Of a DNA stretch of 64,000 bases, positions 32,868-41,557 are shown in pieces. The stretch is from positions 1-64,000 of the forward strand of contig NZ_JANTYU010000008.1 in assembly GCF_024806835.1 (NCBI RefSeq). The letters are read 5' to 3'. The notes below the pieces were generated by a model. It did no database searches, was not told the DNA's origin, and saw only the letters and a program-made list of their open reading frames with translations. Made by a program: the position numbers and the translations under genes. The first letter of the stretch is position 1, and each line of letters begins with the position of its first letter. Source of the stretch: Xanthomonas sp. 3793 (GTDB taxonomy: Bacteria > Pseudomonadota > Gammaproteobacteria > Xanthomonadales > Xanthomonadaceae).

Positions 32868-33916
32868 CAATGTGCTCCGATGATGCGCGGTTCCGGTTCC
32901 AGGATCACCGAATAGCGCTCGCGCACCGATTCGGCAATACGCCTGGCAAATTCCAGCAACTGTGCGCCGCTGGCGGTGCCGTAATTGACCAGGACCAGGG
33001 CGTGATCGGGAGACACGCCGGCATCGCCCTCGCGCTGGCCTTTCCAGCCGCATTGCTCGATCAACCACGCGGCCGACAACTTGCCCTGGCCTGGCTGCTC
33101 GCCGGGATACACCGGCATGTCGGCGAAGGTGGCCTGCAACGCGGCGATCTGTTCGCTCGGCAACAGCGGGTTCTTGAAAAAACTGCCTGCATTGCCGAGC
33201 ACATCCGGGTCCGGCAGCTTGCGTCGACGGATGTTGATCACTGCCTGCGCCACGTCGGCGGCCCCCGCCAGCTCGGCGCCCATGCTGGCCAGTTCTTCGC
33301 GAATGCCGGCGTAATCCAGCCGCAGTTCGTGCAACAGCGGCAGATTGAATTCCACCGCTACAATCAGGTAACGCTCGGGTTGCTGCTTGAACACGCTGTC
33401 GCGGTAGGCGAAGGCGCACTCGGACGCGCTCAGCCGCACAAACTGCTGGCCAAGCCGATCGAAGGCCTCCACCGCGTGGATGAAGTCGCCCACCTGCGCG
33501 CCGTAGGCACCGATGTTCTGGATCGGGCTGGCACCGACGGTGCCGGGGATCAACGCCAGATTTTCCAGGCCGGACAACCCCTGCCGCAGCGAATACAGCA
33601 CCAGCGCATGCCAGTTCACACCCGCCCCGGCGCGCACGATGGCGTGGTCGGCATGGTGCGCAATGATGGCGATGTCGCGGTTTTCGAAACACAGCACGCA
33701 ACCTTGCGGGTCGCCGGCCAGCAGCAAATTGCTGCCGCTGCCCAGCACCAGCAATGGAAGCCCGGCGATCTCAGGCGCGGCCAGCGCCTGCGGCAATGCT
33801 GCGGGCGTGTGGATGCCGAGCAACCAGCGCGCCGTCGCCTCGACATGGAACGTGTTGAGCGCACGCAGTGGCGCATGCGCGCTCAAGTTCCAGCCAGTGT
33901 GCACCGCATCGCTCAT
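32864..33916 (-). CDS. murB: UDP-N-acetylenolpyruvoylglucosamine reductase
   Basis: 350 residues. It reduces enolpyruvyl-UDP-GlcNAc to UDP-MurNAc with FAD and NADPH in peptidoglycan synthesis. FAD-binding LVLGSGSNLLLA, GLENLALIPGTVGASPIQNIGAYG, AYRDSVFK and GNAGSFFKNP with the catalytic Ser are visible, and EPEPRIIG at the end includes the catalytic Glu. The length corresponds to the type I (E. coli-like) enzyme. ATG 33916 overlaps the pyrD stop by 4 nt. Confidence 0.95.
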   Translation of the reverse strand: MSDAVHTGWNLSAHAPLRALNTFHVEATARWLLGIHTPAALPQALAAPEIAGLPLLVLGSGSNLLLAGDPQGCVLCFENRDIAIIAHHADHAIVRAGAGVNWHALVLYSLRQGLSGLENLALIPGTVGASPIQNIGAYGAQVGDFIHAVEAFDRLGQQFVRLSASECAFAYRDSVFKQQPERYLIVAVEFNLPLLHELRLDYAGIREELASMGAELAGAADVAQAVINIRRRKLPDPDVLGNAGSFFKNPLLPSEQIAALQATFADMPVYPGEQPGQGKLSAAWLIEQCGWKGQREGDAGVSPDHALVLVNYGTASGAQLLEFARRIAESVRERYSVILEPEPRIIGAHW

Positions 33917-34968
33917 AGCGGCGAGACCGCGCCACCGCTGGGCGCTTCGCGACGGCGACGGATGGCATCGACGCACTCGCCGATCAACGGCGGCCCGCGA
34001 TACACCAGGCCGCTATAGCACTGCACCAGGCTCGCGCCGGCCGCCATCTTGGCCACGGCGTCGGCGCCGGAGCCGATGCCCCCCACGCCGATCAACGGGA
34101 TCGACTCGGGCAGGCGTGCGCGCAGGCGGCGCAACACCAGTGTGGATTGCCCAAGCAGCGGCGCCCCCGACAAGCCGCCGGCCTCGGCAGCCAGCGGATG
34201 ATTGGCGATCAAGGTGCGCGTCACCGTGGTGTTGGTGGCGATCACGCCATCCACCGCCAGGTCGGCCAGCACGCGCGCAGCCGCATCGATGTCGCGGTCG
34301 TTGAGATCCGGCGCCACCTTCACCAGCATCGGCACGCGCTTGCCGTGTTGGGCGGCCAGCGCTTCCTGGGTTTCGCGCAGATCGGCGATCAGCCGACGCA
34401 GCGCCTGTTCTTCCTGCAGCTCGCGCAAACCGGCGGTATTGGGCGAGGAAATGTTGACGGTGATGTAATCGGCCAGCGGATAGACGCGCTCCATGCAATA
34501 GCGGTAGTCGCTGGTCGCTTCCTCGTTGGGCGTGTCCTTGTTCTTGCCGATATTGATGCCGAGCAGGCCGCCGCGACGACGCGCGCGTTGCACGTTGGCC
34601 ACCAGCGCATCCACGCCCAGGTTATTGAAGCCCATGCGGTTGATCACCGCCTGATACTCCGGCAAGCGGAACATGCGTGGCTTGGGATTGCCTTCCTGCG
34701 GCCTCGGCGTCACCGTGCCGATCTCGACGAAGCCGAAGCCCAGCGCCAGTAGCGCATCGATGTGCTCGCCGTTCTTGTCCAGGCCGGCGCCAAGGCCGAC
34801 CGGGTTGGGGAACATCAAACCGAATGCCGGCGTCGGCAGCGGGACCGGGCGCTTGGCCAGCAGCGACGTGGTGCCGGTGCGGTAGGCGGTGTCGATGGAG
34901 CGCAACGCCAGCGCATGCGCGCGCTCGGCATCGAGGGTGAACAGCAGGGGGCGGGCAAGCGAATACAT
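33913..34968 (-). CDS. pyrD: Dihydroorotate dehydrogenase (quinone), class 2
   Basis: 351 residues. It oxidises dihydroorotate to orotate at the inner membrane, passing electrons to quinone. The N-terminal helices (LARPLLFTLDAERAHALAL) are the class 2 membrane-association element. Further marks are FPNPVGLGAGLDKNGEHI, EIGTVTPRPQEGNPKPR, NRMGFNN, INIGKNKDT, ITVNISSPNT with the catalytic Ser, and IGVGGIGSGADAV for FMN. It overlaps murB by 4 nt and follows the methyltransferase gene after 5 nt. Confidence 0.96.
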   Translation of the reverse strand: MYSLARPLLFTLDAERAHALALRSIDTAYRTGTTSLLAKRPVPLPTPAFGLMFPNPVGLGAGLDKNGEHIDALLALGFGFVEIGTVTPRPQEGNPKPRMFRLPEYQAVINRMGFNNLGVDALVANVQRARRRGGLLGINIGKNKDTPNEEATSDYRYCMERVYPLADYITVNISSPNTAGLRELQEEQALRRLIADLRETQEALAAQHGKRVPMLVKVAPDLNDRDIDAAARVLADLAVDGVIATNTTVTRTLIANHPLAAEAGGLSGAPLLGQSTLVLRRLRARLPESIPLIGVGGIGSGADAVAKMAAGASLVQCYSGLVYRGPPLIGECVDAIRRRREAPSGGAVSPL

Positions 34969-34973
34969 GGATG

Positions 34974-35741
34974 TCAGTTCAATTTCCCGGCGAAGACGCG
35001 GGTCTGGTATTGGAAGTCGATCTGTCCGTCCTGTGCGTGCGCATCGAACAGCGTGCGCAGCGCGGCGAGCATCGGTGCGTGGCGCGGGTCGTGTGCGAGC
35101 GGTGCGTAGGAAGACGACAACAGGCGGCCGCGCAGTGCATCGAAATCCAGCCGCTGCACATTGGGAAAGCGCGCCATCGCGCGGAACCCGTCGCCGAACC
35201 AGGCCTGCATGGTCGCATCGTCCTGGTAGCGTTCGGCCACGGCCGAATAGTCGGTGCCGTAGTCCAGCAGCAGTTGCTCGTAGCCGCGCAAGAAGGCGGT
35301 GGTGTCCAGCTCGCGCGAGTTCCAGTAGATCACCGCCAGCCCGTCGGGCCGCAGCACGCGCGCCCACTCGGCACGGATGGCCTGGGTGTCGAACCAGTGG
35401 AAGGCCTGCGCGGCAGACACCAGGCCCATGCTGGCATCGGCCAGCCCGGTGGCTTCGGCGGTGCCATCGACGGCCTGGAACTTGGGAAACCCTGCCAGCC
35501 ACTGCTGCGCGGCTTCGCGCATGGCCGGGTTGGGTTCCACCGCCGTGACCGCGTAACCGGCCTCCAGAAACAGCCGGCTGGAAATGCCGGTGCCGGCGCC
35601 GATATCGGCCACCGCAGTCGCCGGCGTGATGCCAAGTTCGTCATGCAACCAGCGCAGCAACTGCGGCGGATAGCTGGGCCGGTAGCGCACATAGGCCGCT
35701 ACACGGTCGTTGAAGCGTTGGGCCGAGGAGGGCGCGGCCAT
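34974..35741 (-). CDS. Class I SAM-dependent methyltransferase
   Basis: 255 residues. The Rossmann core has VADIGAGTGISSRLFLEAGYAVTAVEPNPAMR (motif I and the acidic end of strand 2) and AQAFHWFDTQAIRAEWARVLRPDGLAVIYWN. The opening FNDRVAAYVRYRPSYPPQLL is typical of a widespread bacterial group of small-molecule methyltransferases whose substrates are unknown. ATG 35741 gives this opening exactly; the longer frame to 35933 belongs to the upstream gene in another frame. Confidence 0.87.
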   Translation of the reverse strand: MAAPSSAQRFNDRVAAYVRYRPSYPPQLLRWLHDELGITPATAVADIGAGTGISSRLFLEAGYAVTAVEPNPAMREAAQQWLAGFPKFQAVDGTAEATGLADASMGLVSAAQAFHWFDTQAIRAEWARVLRPDGLAVIYWNSRELDTTAFLRGYEQLLLDYGTDYSAVAERYQDDATMQAWFGDGFRAMARFPNVQRLDFDALRGRLLSSSYAPLAHDPRHAPMLAALRTLFDAHAQDGQIDFQYQTRVFAGKLN

Positions 35742-35743
35742 GC

Positions 35744-36031
35744 TCAACTGTTTGCGGCCGCCAGCCACGCCATACCGCCGAAAAACAGGATAAAGACCGC
35801 AATGCCCAGCACCCACAGGGCCACCGCCAGCCAGCCGAGGATCAGCCCGCCGATCGCCAGACCGTCGCCTTCCAGCCCCTGCGGGTTGCGGCGGATTTCC
35901 GCGCGTGCCAGGTGGCCGGTAATGATGGCGCACACGCTGCCGATGAAAGGAATCAGCGTCCAGCCGAGGATGCCTGCGACCAGGCTGACGATGGCCATGG
36001 CGCTGGTCTGTCGAACGACAACGTTCATCAT
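35744..36031 (-). CDS. Small membrane protein (DUF4190-like)
   Basis: 95 residues with two long hydrophobic segments (about 12-40 and 58-88) and the DUF4190 pattern SLVAGILGW...GHLARAEIRRNPQGLEGDGLAIGGLILGW. Function unknown. AGGAG precedes two adjacent ATG codons; the second (36028) has the better spacing. First gene of the minus-strand operon that continues with the methyltransferase, pyrD, murB and EamA genes. Confidence 0.82.
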   Translation of the reverse strand: MMNVVVRQTSAMAIVSLVAGILGWTLIPFIGSVCAIITGHLARAEIRRNPQGLEGDGLAIGGLILGWLAVALWVLGIAVFILFFGGMAWLAAANS

Positions 36032-36374
36032 GAACTCCTGGAGATTGGCGGCAGCAGAGGGCTGGCGTGAGGCGATTATCCCAGAGCGGCCGTCCGAATG
36101 GCGTGCCGTCTGGGGCGGAAACGCGATCCTGGGGGCATTGGCCGCCGGGGAGGGGGCCTGAAGGCTTGCCTTGACTGTCTGATTGCCTGGTAACGCGACA
36201 CCTTGCCGATGGGGTGCCGGGGGCCTGTCCGAAATGTCAGCGGACCGCTGTCAACCGCTGCGGGGTGGCACCTGCCGCGATTGATTGTCTGTCGTTATTG
36301 CAGGCCGGCCGCAGCGAAGGCATGCGACAGCTGCAGCGCGCCGGCCATGGCCGGGCGCGCTGCGATGCCATCGA
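36032..36374. other. Intergenic region between dehydrogenase 3' end and DUF4190 operon start
   Basis: 343 nt without a supported gene. It holds the promoter of the minus-strand DUF4190-to-EamA operon on its left side. A near-palindromic GC-rich hairpin around 36336-36360 (GCGCGCCGGCC / GGCCGGGCGCGC), just beyond the dehydrogenase stop, may act as a transcription end. Confidence 0.45.
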
Positions 36375-37907
36375 TCACAGATCGAACTTGATGCCCTGCG
36401 CCAGCGGCAGCGAGTCGGAGTAGTTGATGGTGTTGGTCTGGCGACGCATATAGACCTTCCATGCGTCCGAGCCGGATTCGCGGCCACCGCCGGTTTCCTT
36501 TTCGCCGCCGAACGCGCCACCGATCTCCGCACCGGAGGTGCCGATGTTGACGTTGGCGATGCCGCAGTCGCTGCCGGCCGCCGACAGGAACTTCTCGGCC
36601 GCCTTCAGGTTCTGGGTGAAGATCGACGACGACAGGCCCTGCGGCACGCCGTTCTGCAGCTCGATCGCCTCATCCAGCGTGCCGTACTTCATTACGTAAA
36701 GGATCGGCGCGAAGGTCTCGTGCTGCACCACCGCGTCGCTGTTCTGCAGCCCGGTGACGATCGCCGGCAGCACGAAGTTGCCAGGACGATCGATCGCGGT
36801 GCCGCCCACTTCGACCGTGCCGCCGGCGGCCTTGGCCTTGGCGATCGAGGCCAGGAACTGCTCCACCGCGCCCTGGCTGTTGAGCGGGCCCATCAGGTTT
36901 GCCGGGTCGGTGGGGTCGCCGATCTTGCTGTCGAGCTGCTTGTACGCCTTGACCAGCGTGGCCAGCACGTTGTCGTAGATGGAGTCGTGCACGATCAGGC
37001 GGCGCGTGGTGGTGCAGCGCTGACCTGCGGTGCCCACCGCACCGAACACGATGCCGGGGATGGCCAGCTTCAAATCGGCGGTTTCGTCCAGGATGATGGC
37101 GTTGTTGCCGCCCAGCTCCAGCAGGCAGCGGCCCAGGCGGTGGGCGACCTTTTCAGCGACCACGCGGCCGATCTGGGTCGAACCGGTGAAGCTGATCAGC
37201 GGGATACGGGTGTCTTCGACCAGCTTCTCCGACAGGGAAGTGCCGGAATCGTTGATCAGGAAGAATACGTCCGGGAAGCCGGCATCCTTGAGCGCGGCAT
37301 TGCAGATCTTCATCGTCGCGATCGCTGTCAGCGGGGTCTTGTTGGACGGCTTCCAGATGCAGATATCGCCGCAGATCGCCGCCAGGAACGCATTCCACGC
37401 CCACACCGCCACCGGGAAGTTGAACGCGCTGATGATGCCGACCAGGCCCAGCGGCTGGTACTGCTCGTACATGCGGTGGCCGGGGCGCTCCGAATGCATG
37501 GTGTAGCCATACAGCATGCGGCTCTGGCCGACCGCGAAGTCGGCGATGTCGATCATCTCCTGCACTTCGCCATCGCCCTCGGGCTTGCTCTTGCCCATTT
37601 CCAGGGCCACCAGCGAACCGAGCGCATCCTTGTGTGCACGCAGCGCCTCGCCACACAGGCGAACGGCCTCACCACGGCGCGGCGCAGGCGTGGTTCGCCA
37701 CACCTTGAATGCGGCCTGCGCACGCTGGACGATCAATTCGTAGTCTTCCGGCGTGGTGGCCTGCACATCGGCGATCACCGCATTGGTGGTCGGATTGAGC
37801 GGCTGCAGCACCCCGGCACCGGTGGCCTGCGACCAGGTCGCCTCGCCCAGATAGGTACCGGAATTGGACGCGGCGAGGTCGAGCGCCTTGAGCAGGTCAG
37901 CGGACAT
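36375..37907 (-). CDS. ALDH7-type aldehyde dehydrogenase (aminoadipate-semialdehyde/piperideine-6-carboxylate dehydrogenase-like)
   Basis: 510 residues, NAD-dependent. The antiquitin (ALDH7) look comes from LGIISAFNFPVAVWAWN, WKPSNKTPLTAIA, FTGSTQIGR, LELGGNNAI with the general-base Glu and GTAGQRCTTTRRL with the nucleophile Cys, plus GGAFGGEKETGGGRESGSDAWKVYMRR near the C-terminus. The usual reaction is oxidation of alpha-aminoadipate semialdehyde in lysine degradation. ATG 37907 has AGGAG upstream; the frame continues to 37961 without support. Confidence 0.88.
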   Translation of the reverse strand: MSADLLKALDLAASNSGTYLGEATWSQATGAGVLQPLNPTTNAVIADVQATTPEDYELIVQRAQAAFKVWRTTPAPRRGEAVRLCGEALRAHKDALGSLVALEMGKSKPEGDGEVQEMIDIADFAVGQSRMLYGYTMHSERPGHRMYEQYQPLGLVGIISAFNFPVAVWAWNAFLAAICGDICIWKPSNKTPLTAIATMKICNAALKDAGFPDVFFLINDSGTSLSEKLVEDTRIPLISFTGSTQIGRVVAEKVAHRLGRCLLELGGNNAIILDETADLKLAIPGIVFGAVGTAGQRCTTTRRLIVHDSIYDNVLATLVKAYKQLDSKIGDPTDPANLMGPLNSQGAVEQFLASIAKAKAAGGTVEVGGTAIDRPGNFVLPAIVTGLQNSDAVVQHETFAPILYVMKYGTLDEAIELQNGVPQGLSSSIFTQNLKAAEKFLSAAGSDCGIANVNIGTSGAEIGGAFGGEKETGGGRESGSDAWKVYMRRQTNTINYSDSLPLAQGIKFDL

Positions 37908-38042
37908 GGAATCTCCTGGAAACAGTGGCAGTCGCGCAGCAGCCAAGGCCGGCAGCGACACGGGTAGCCGCCGATTTTAGCAGGCTCCACCCACCCCCGG
38001 CCGGCTTGGCAAGCTGGCTGAACATGCGACAATGTCGCCCTT

Positions 38043-38119
38043 GGCCCCGTAGCTCAGCTGGATAGAGCGTCCCCCTCCTAAGGGGAAGGTCGCCCGTTCG
38101 AATCGGGCCGGGGTCACCA
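38043..38119 (+). tRNA. tRNA-Arg (anticodon CCT)
   Basis: 77 nt. The acceptor arm GGCCCCG pairs with CGGGGTC (one G-U), the D arm is GCTC...GAGC, the anticodon stem TCCCC/GGGGA encloses loop CTCCTAA (anticodon CCT, reading AGG), and the T arm is GCCCG-TTCGAAT-CGGGC. The CCA end is encoded. Confidence 0.96.
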
Positions 38120-38262
38120 GACCGAGGGCTGCTGTTCCAGATGGCCGCGTGCGCCAGCTGGACGATAGGGGCCTGCTAGTTGGCCGCGTTGAGAAGGCAG
38201 GGCGTTGACGGCACCGCGTCAGTAGAGGCTTGCGCATCGTTTCCCAGGTCAGCGCATTGGGC

Positions 38263-38637
38263 TCAGGTCGGCTGCCACAACTCTGCCTTGTTGCCGTCGG
38301 GATCGATGACCCAGGCAAACAGCCCGAATTCCGAGGTGGTGACGGTCTCCGACACCTGGCAACCGGCAGCTCTCAGCCGTTCAACCAGCGACTCCACATC
38401 ATCGACCCGGTAGTTCACGATGAACGGGGCCGCGGTGTTCTCGAACTGGTTGCTCGCCTGCTCGTGAATTGCCCATGCCAGCGGGTTCTCGGGGCCTCCC
38501 TCTCGCGATCCGGCATCGAACACGGTTCCGCCCCAGGCTTGTACATCGATTCCCAGCTGCGTTGCATACCAGGTACGTAATGCAGTCGCGTCCTTGGACT
38601 TGATGATGATCCCGCCGATCCCGTTCACTGCGTGCAT
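38263..38637 (-). CDS. VOC-family (glyoxalase/bleomycin-resistance fold) protein
   Basis: 124 residues, one complete vicinal-oxygen-chelate unit of two beta-alpha-beta-beta-beta modules: IGGIIIKSKDATALRTWYATQLGID, then FIVNYRVDDVESLVERLRAAG and FAWVIDPDGNKAELWQP at the end, the typical metal-ligand Glu motif. The substrate cannot be assigned; relatives include small dioxygenases, lyases and antibiotic-binding proteins. It is divergent from an AraC-type regulator 125 nt away, which may control it. Confidence 0.85.
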   Translation of the reverse strand: MHAVNGIGGIIIKSKDATALRTWYATQLGIDVQAWGGTVFDAGSREGGPENPLAWAIHEQASNQFENTAAPFIVNYRVDDVESLVERLRAAGCQVSETVTTSEFGLFAWVIDPDGNKAELWQPT

Positions 38638-38761
38638 GCCCGATTCCTTTGACTGAGTGGGTTGATGACCAACAGCGGAGCCGTTCCCTGCGTCCAGACT
38701 CGGCTGCCGCGCAACGACGATAAAGTACTGCGAGTTCAGCCGCTTGCCAGATCTTGCTCAG

Positions 38762-39715
38762 ATGACGATCAGCCAAACGCCATCCCTCACCACGGTCCAG
38801 AGTGTGAATCGTGCGCTCGACTACATCGAGGTCAATCTCGGCGGGAAGCTTTCGCTGTCCCTGATTGCTGGCGCTGCCTGTGTGTCACCTTTTCATCTTC
38901 AACGAATCTTTCGTGCCGTAATGGGTGAAACCCCTCGCGCATTCGTGCTGCGTAGAAGGCTGGAAAACGCCTTGGGCGATATGTCTCACCAGCCGGGCCG
39001 GCCCCTGACGGAAATAGCGCTGGCCCGCGGGTTTTCTTCGCTGTCGGATTTCTCAAGAAACTTTCGAAAGCACTTTGGATATTCGCCCGCCAGATTGGAT
39101 CTCGATGCCTGTCTGGATGCGCGCCAAGGCGCACTGGATGCCACCCTGGCATTGACCTCGCATGGCGATGGCGGTGGTGCCATCGACGCCGGGGCATTTT
39201 CGGTCAATCTTCGCGAAATTCCCGAACGGACCGTTCAATACGTGCGCGTGCATCGTCCATTCGAGGAGGGCGCGGTTCGGGCGGCGGCCCTGCGTCTGCT
39301 GTCGTGGGCGCGAGATGCCGGCGTAGCACACCGTCAGTGGCTGGGGTATCTCTGGGATCAACCGCGACTGGCGTGCGCCGACGATTGCCGTTATGACGTC
39401 GCGGTAGAAGTGACGCATGGGCGGCCCTACGGCGATATCGGCCTATTCCGGTTTCCGCCGATGAAGGTGGCTGAAGTGGTGATTCGCGGGGATTTGCAGC
39501 TGGAGGCGCGCGCCTTTACCTGGCTGCGTACTGTCTGGCTGCCGGCAAGCGGCTACCTGCCAGCAGACTTGCCCGCCTTCGAGGCATGGCAGGGGTTGCC
39601 GTACGCGCACGGGGACGATCACTTCGAGCTTGCGTGCCAGCTTCCCATCCGTAGCCCGTCAGAGTCGAATGCGTGGGACCAGCTGCGGCACGCGAAGGCG
39701 GGGCCTATCTACTGA
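38762..39715 (+). CDS. AraC-family regulator with C-terminal GyrI-like effector domain
   Basis: 317 residues. Two helix-turn-helix motifs lie in the first 100 residues (LSLSLIAGAACVSPFHLQRIFRA and LTEIALARGFSSLSDFSRNFRKHFGYSPA), as in AraC/Rob proteins with an N-terminal DNA-binding domain. The rest (about 145-310) resembles the GyrI-like small-molecule binding domain: VNLREIPERTVQYVRVHRPFEEG, YDVAVEVTHGRPYGDIGLFRFPPMKVAEVVIRG. ATG 38762 is preferred over TTG 38744; neither has a clear ribosome binding site. The divergent VOC gene is a plausible target. Confidence 0.85.
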   Translation: MTISQTPSLTTVQSVNRALDYIEVNLGGKLSLSLIAGAACVSPFHLQRIFRAVMGETPRAFVLRRRLENALGDMSHQPGRPLTEIALARGFSSLSDFSRNFRKHFGYSPARLDLDACLDARQGALDATLALTSHGDGGGAIDAGAFSVNLREIPERTVQYVRVHRPFEEGAVRAAALRLLSWARDAGVAHRQWLGYLWDQPRLACADDCRYDVAVEVTHGRPYGDIGLFRFPPMKVAEVVIRGDLQLEARAFTWLRTVWLPASGYLPADLPAFEAWQGLPYAHGDDHFELACQLPIRSPSESNAWDQLRHAKAGPIY

Positions 39716-39857
39716 CTGGCTCGCGCCCGATACCGATTGGATGGGTTTGCTCTGGATTGGACAGAACGTGGCGTTCAACGGAGTTGTTGCTGGTCGCTCT
39801 CTTTCGCACAAGCCGTCAGCTTCTGCCGGGAAGTCGACTCCCGCGGCCTCCCTCCTG

Positions 39858-40304
39858 TCAGCGATGCCGTACCACCCGGACCGCGACCGGCCGTGCAAAC
39901 TTGTCCATCGCCACCGACGAGATGCGGCTGTGGCGGAGCAGGGTGCCGAGTTGTTCGGTGGCGCCCAGGCGCTGGTCGACTTCCAGCTCTGCCACGGTGC
40001 GCGGGCGTTTGCGCTTGTCGGCATTGGCGAAGCGCAGGCGGTTGTATTCGGCCCAGCCGACGGTGGTGATGGCCGCCATCAGGGCGATGACCGGCAGTGC
40101 GCCGAGTGCGAATGGGTCGATGGCGTTGTGTCGCAGGTAGAGCTCGGTATACGCGCTGCGCAGCCCGAAGAACCAGGCGATCAGCGTGGCTAGCGGTGCC
40201 CAGAGATAGAAATAGACCATCCAGGCGCCGGCAGTGGCGGCACCATAGGCGAGCCGGCGCGAGCGGCCGAGGCGTTGCGGCAGGTTGATGATGGGCGGAG
40301 TCAT
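39858..40304 (-). CDS. pgaD: PgaD/HmsS-like inner-membrane subunit of poly-GlcNAc synthase
   Basis: 148 residues with two membrane segments (about 20-45 and 62-85) and a basic cytoplasmic tail. PgaD proteins are short, poorly conserved partners of the PgaC glycosyltransferase and in E. coli bind c-di-GMP together with it. Identification rests on the two-helix topology, the W-rich start and its place as the last gene of the pga operon, overlapping pgaC by 4 nt. Confidence 0.8.
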   Translation of the reverse strand: MTPPIINLPQRLGRSRRLAYGAATAGAWMVYFYLWAPLATLIAWFFGLRSAYTELYLRHNAIDPFALGALPVIALMAAITTVGWAEYNRLRFANADKRKRPRTVAELEVDQRLGATEQLGTLLRHSRISSVAMDKFARPVAVRVVRHR

Positions 40305-41554
40305 TGGATTCCTCGGTCGGGGCTCTTCCATCGCGCGCGTTGGTTGCGGCGTACGATGAGGGCGCGGGGGAAGGCGATGACGGCAGTGAGCATACCGATC
40401 ATCCAGAAGGCGGCCGGGTACCAGATCACCCAGAAGAACTGGCGTGCCAGGCCTTTTTCGTAGCGACGTTCGATGATCAGGCTGGTGCCGAATTGCAGCA
40501 GGCAGACCACTGCCAGCACCAGGCCATGCCAGCGTGGCAGGATGGTGTCGACATACAACGCCGGCGGCATCGCGATGAACTTGCCGAGCACCCACAACAC
40601 GATGATGAACAACATCACGTAGGCCCAGATCAGGCTCAGCGCGTATTCCAGCAGCACCGCCCACATGCGCCGGCTGCGCCACGCCAATGCGCGTCGACCA
40701 TGGCTCAGCAATACCTCCACGCCACCGCGCGCCCAGCGCAGGCGCTGCATCCACAGGCCGCGGAAGGTTTCCGGCATCAGGATCCAGCACAGCGCGTTGG
40801 GCTCGTAGCGGATATCCCAGCCGTCGAGCTGCAGCCGCCAGGAAATGTCGATGTCTTCGGTGACCATGTTGTCGGACCAGAAGCCGACGTGGTGCAGGGC
40901 CGAGCGACGAAACGCGCAGATCACACCGGACACGGTGAACAGGCGGCCGTAGACGCGTTGGGCGCGCTTGATCAGGCCCACGATCGCGGAAAACTCGCCG
41001 ACCTGCATACGGCCCATCAGGGTGGTGCGATTGCGCACGCGCGGGTTGCCGGTGACGCCACCGACGCGCGGGCCGGAAATCAGGTGACCCACCATCCAGC
41101 GCGTTGCGTTGGGGTCGAGAATCGCATCGGCATCCACACACACCAGGTAGTCCGAGCGTGCGGCCAGCGTGCCGACGCGCAGTGCGTTGGCCTTGCCGTG
41201 ATTCTGCTCCAGATGCACCACGCGCAACCGTGGATGCTGGTGGGTGAGATCGTCGAGCACTTCGGCAGTGCGGTCGGTGCTGCCATCGTTGATTGCGATG
41301 ATCTCGAAGTCTGCATAGTGCTGCGCGCTCATCGCCTCGATGGTTTCGGCAACATGCTTGGCTTCGTTGTAGCAAGGCATCAGCAACGATACGAACGGCT
41401 CGCTGGCCATCGGCGGCGGCTTGGATGGCCCTGGCGTGCCGCGTTCGCGTCGCAGGTAGTAGTAGATACCGCCGATCATCCAGAAAAACGCCATGATGAT
41501 CGGGTAGTAAAACGCAAAGTTGAACAGGGCGGCCAGTAAGAGGCTGGTCGTCAT
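40301..41554 (-). CDS. pgaC: Poly-beta-1,6-N-acetylglucosamine synthase
   Basis: 417 residues. A GT2 glycosyltransferase (PgaC/HmsR) that polymerises UDP-GlcNAc and feeds the chain across the inner membrane. Membrane segments lie at about 5-35 and, after the catalytic domain, at 290-400. Catalytic motifs: LLMPCYNEAKH, INDGSTDRT, CVDADAILD (DxD), MVTEDIDISWR (TED base) and QRLRWARGG (QxxRW). It overlaps pgaD by 4 nt and follows pgaB by 3 nt. Confidence 0.94.
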   Translation of the reverse strand: MTTSLLLAALFNFAFYYPIIMAFFWMIGGIYYYLRRERGTPGPSKPPPMASEPFVSLLMPCYNEAKHVAETIEAMSAQHYADFEIIAINDGSTDRTAEVLDDLTHQHPRLRVVHLEQNHGKANALRVGTLAARSDYLVCVDADAILDPNATRWMVGHLISGPRVGGVTGNPRVRNRTTLMGRMQVGEFSAIVGLIKRAQRVYGRLFTVSGVICAFRRSALHHVGFWSDNMVTEDIDISWRLQLDGWDIRYEPNALCWILMPETFRGLWMQRLRWARGGVEVLLSHGRRALAWRSRRMWAVLLEYALSLIWAYVMLFIIVLWVLGKFIAMPPALYVDTILPRWHGLVLAVVCLLQFGTSLIIERRYEKGLARQFFWVIWYPAAFWMIGMLTAVIAFPRALIVRRNQRARWKSPDRGIQ

Positions 41555-41557
41555 CGG

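Noticed and set aside
38120..38262. Attachment-site duplication of the tRNA-Arg 3' end
   Set aside because: No second copy of the tRNA end and no integrase gene are visible in the following sequence.
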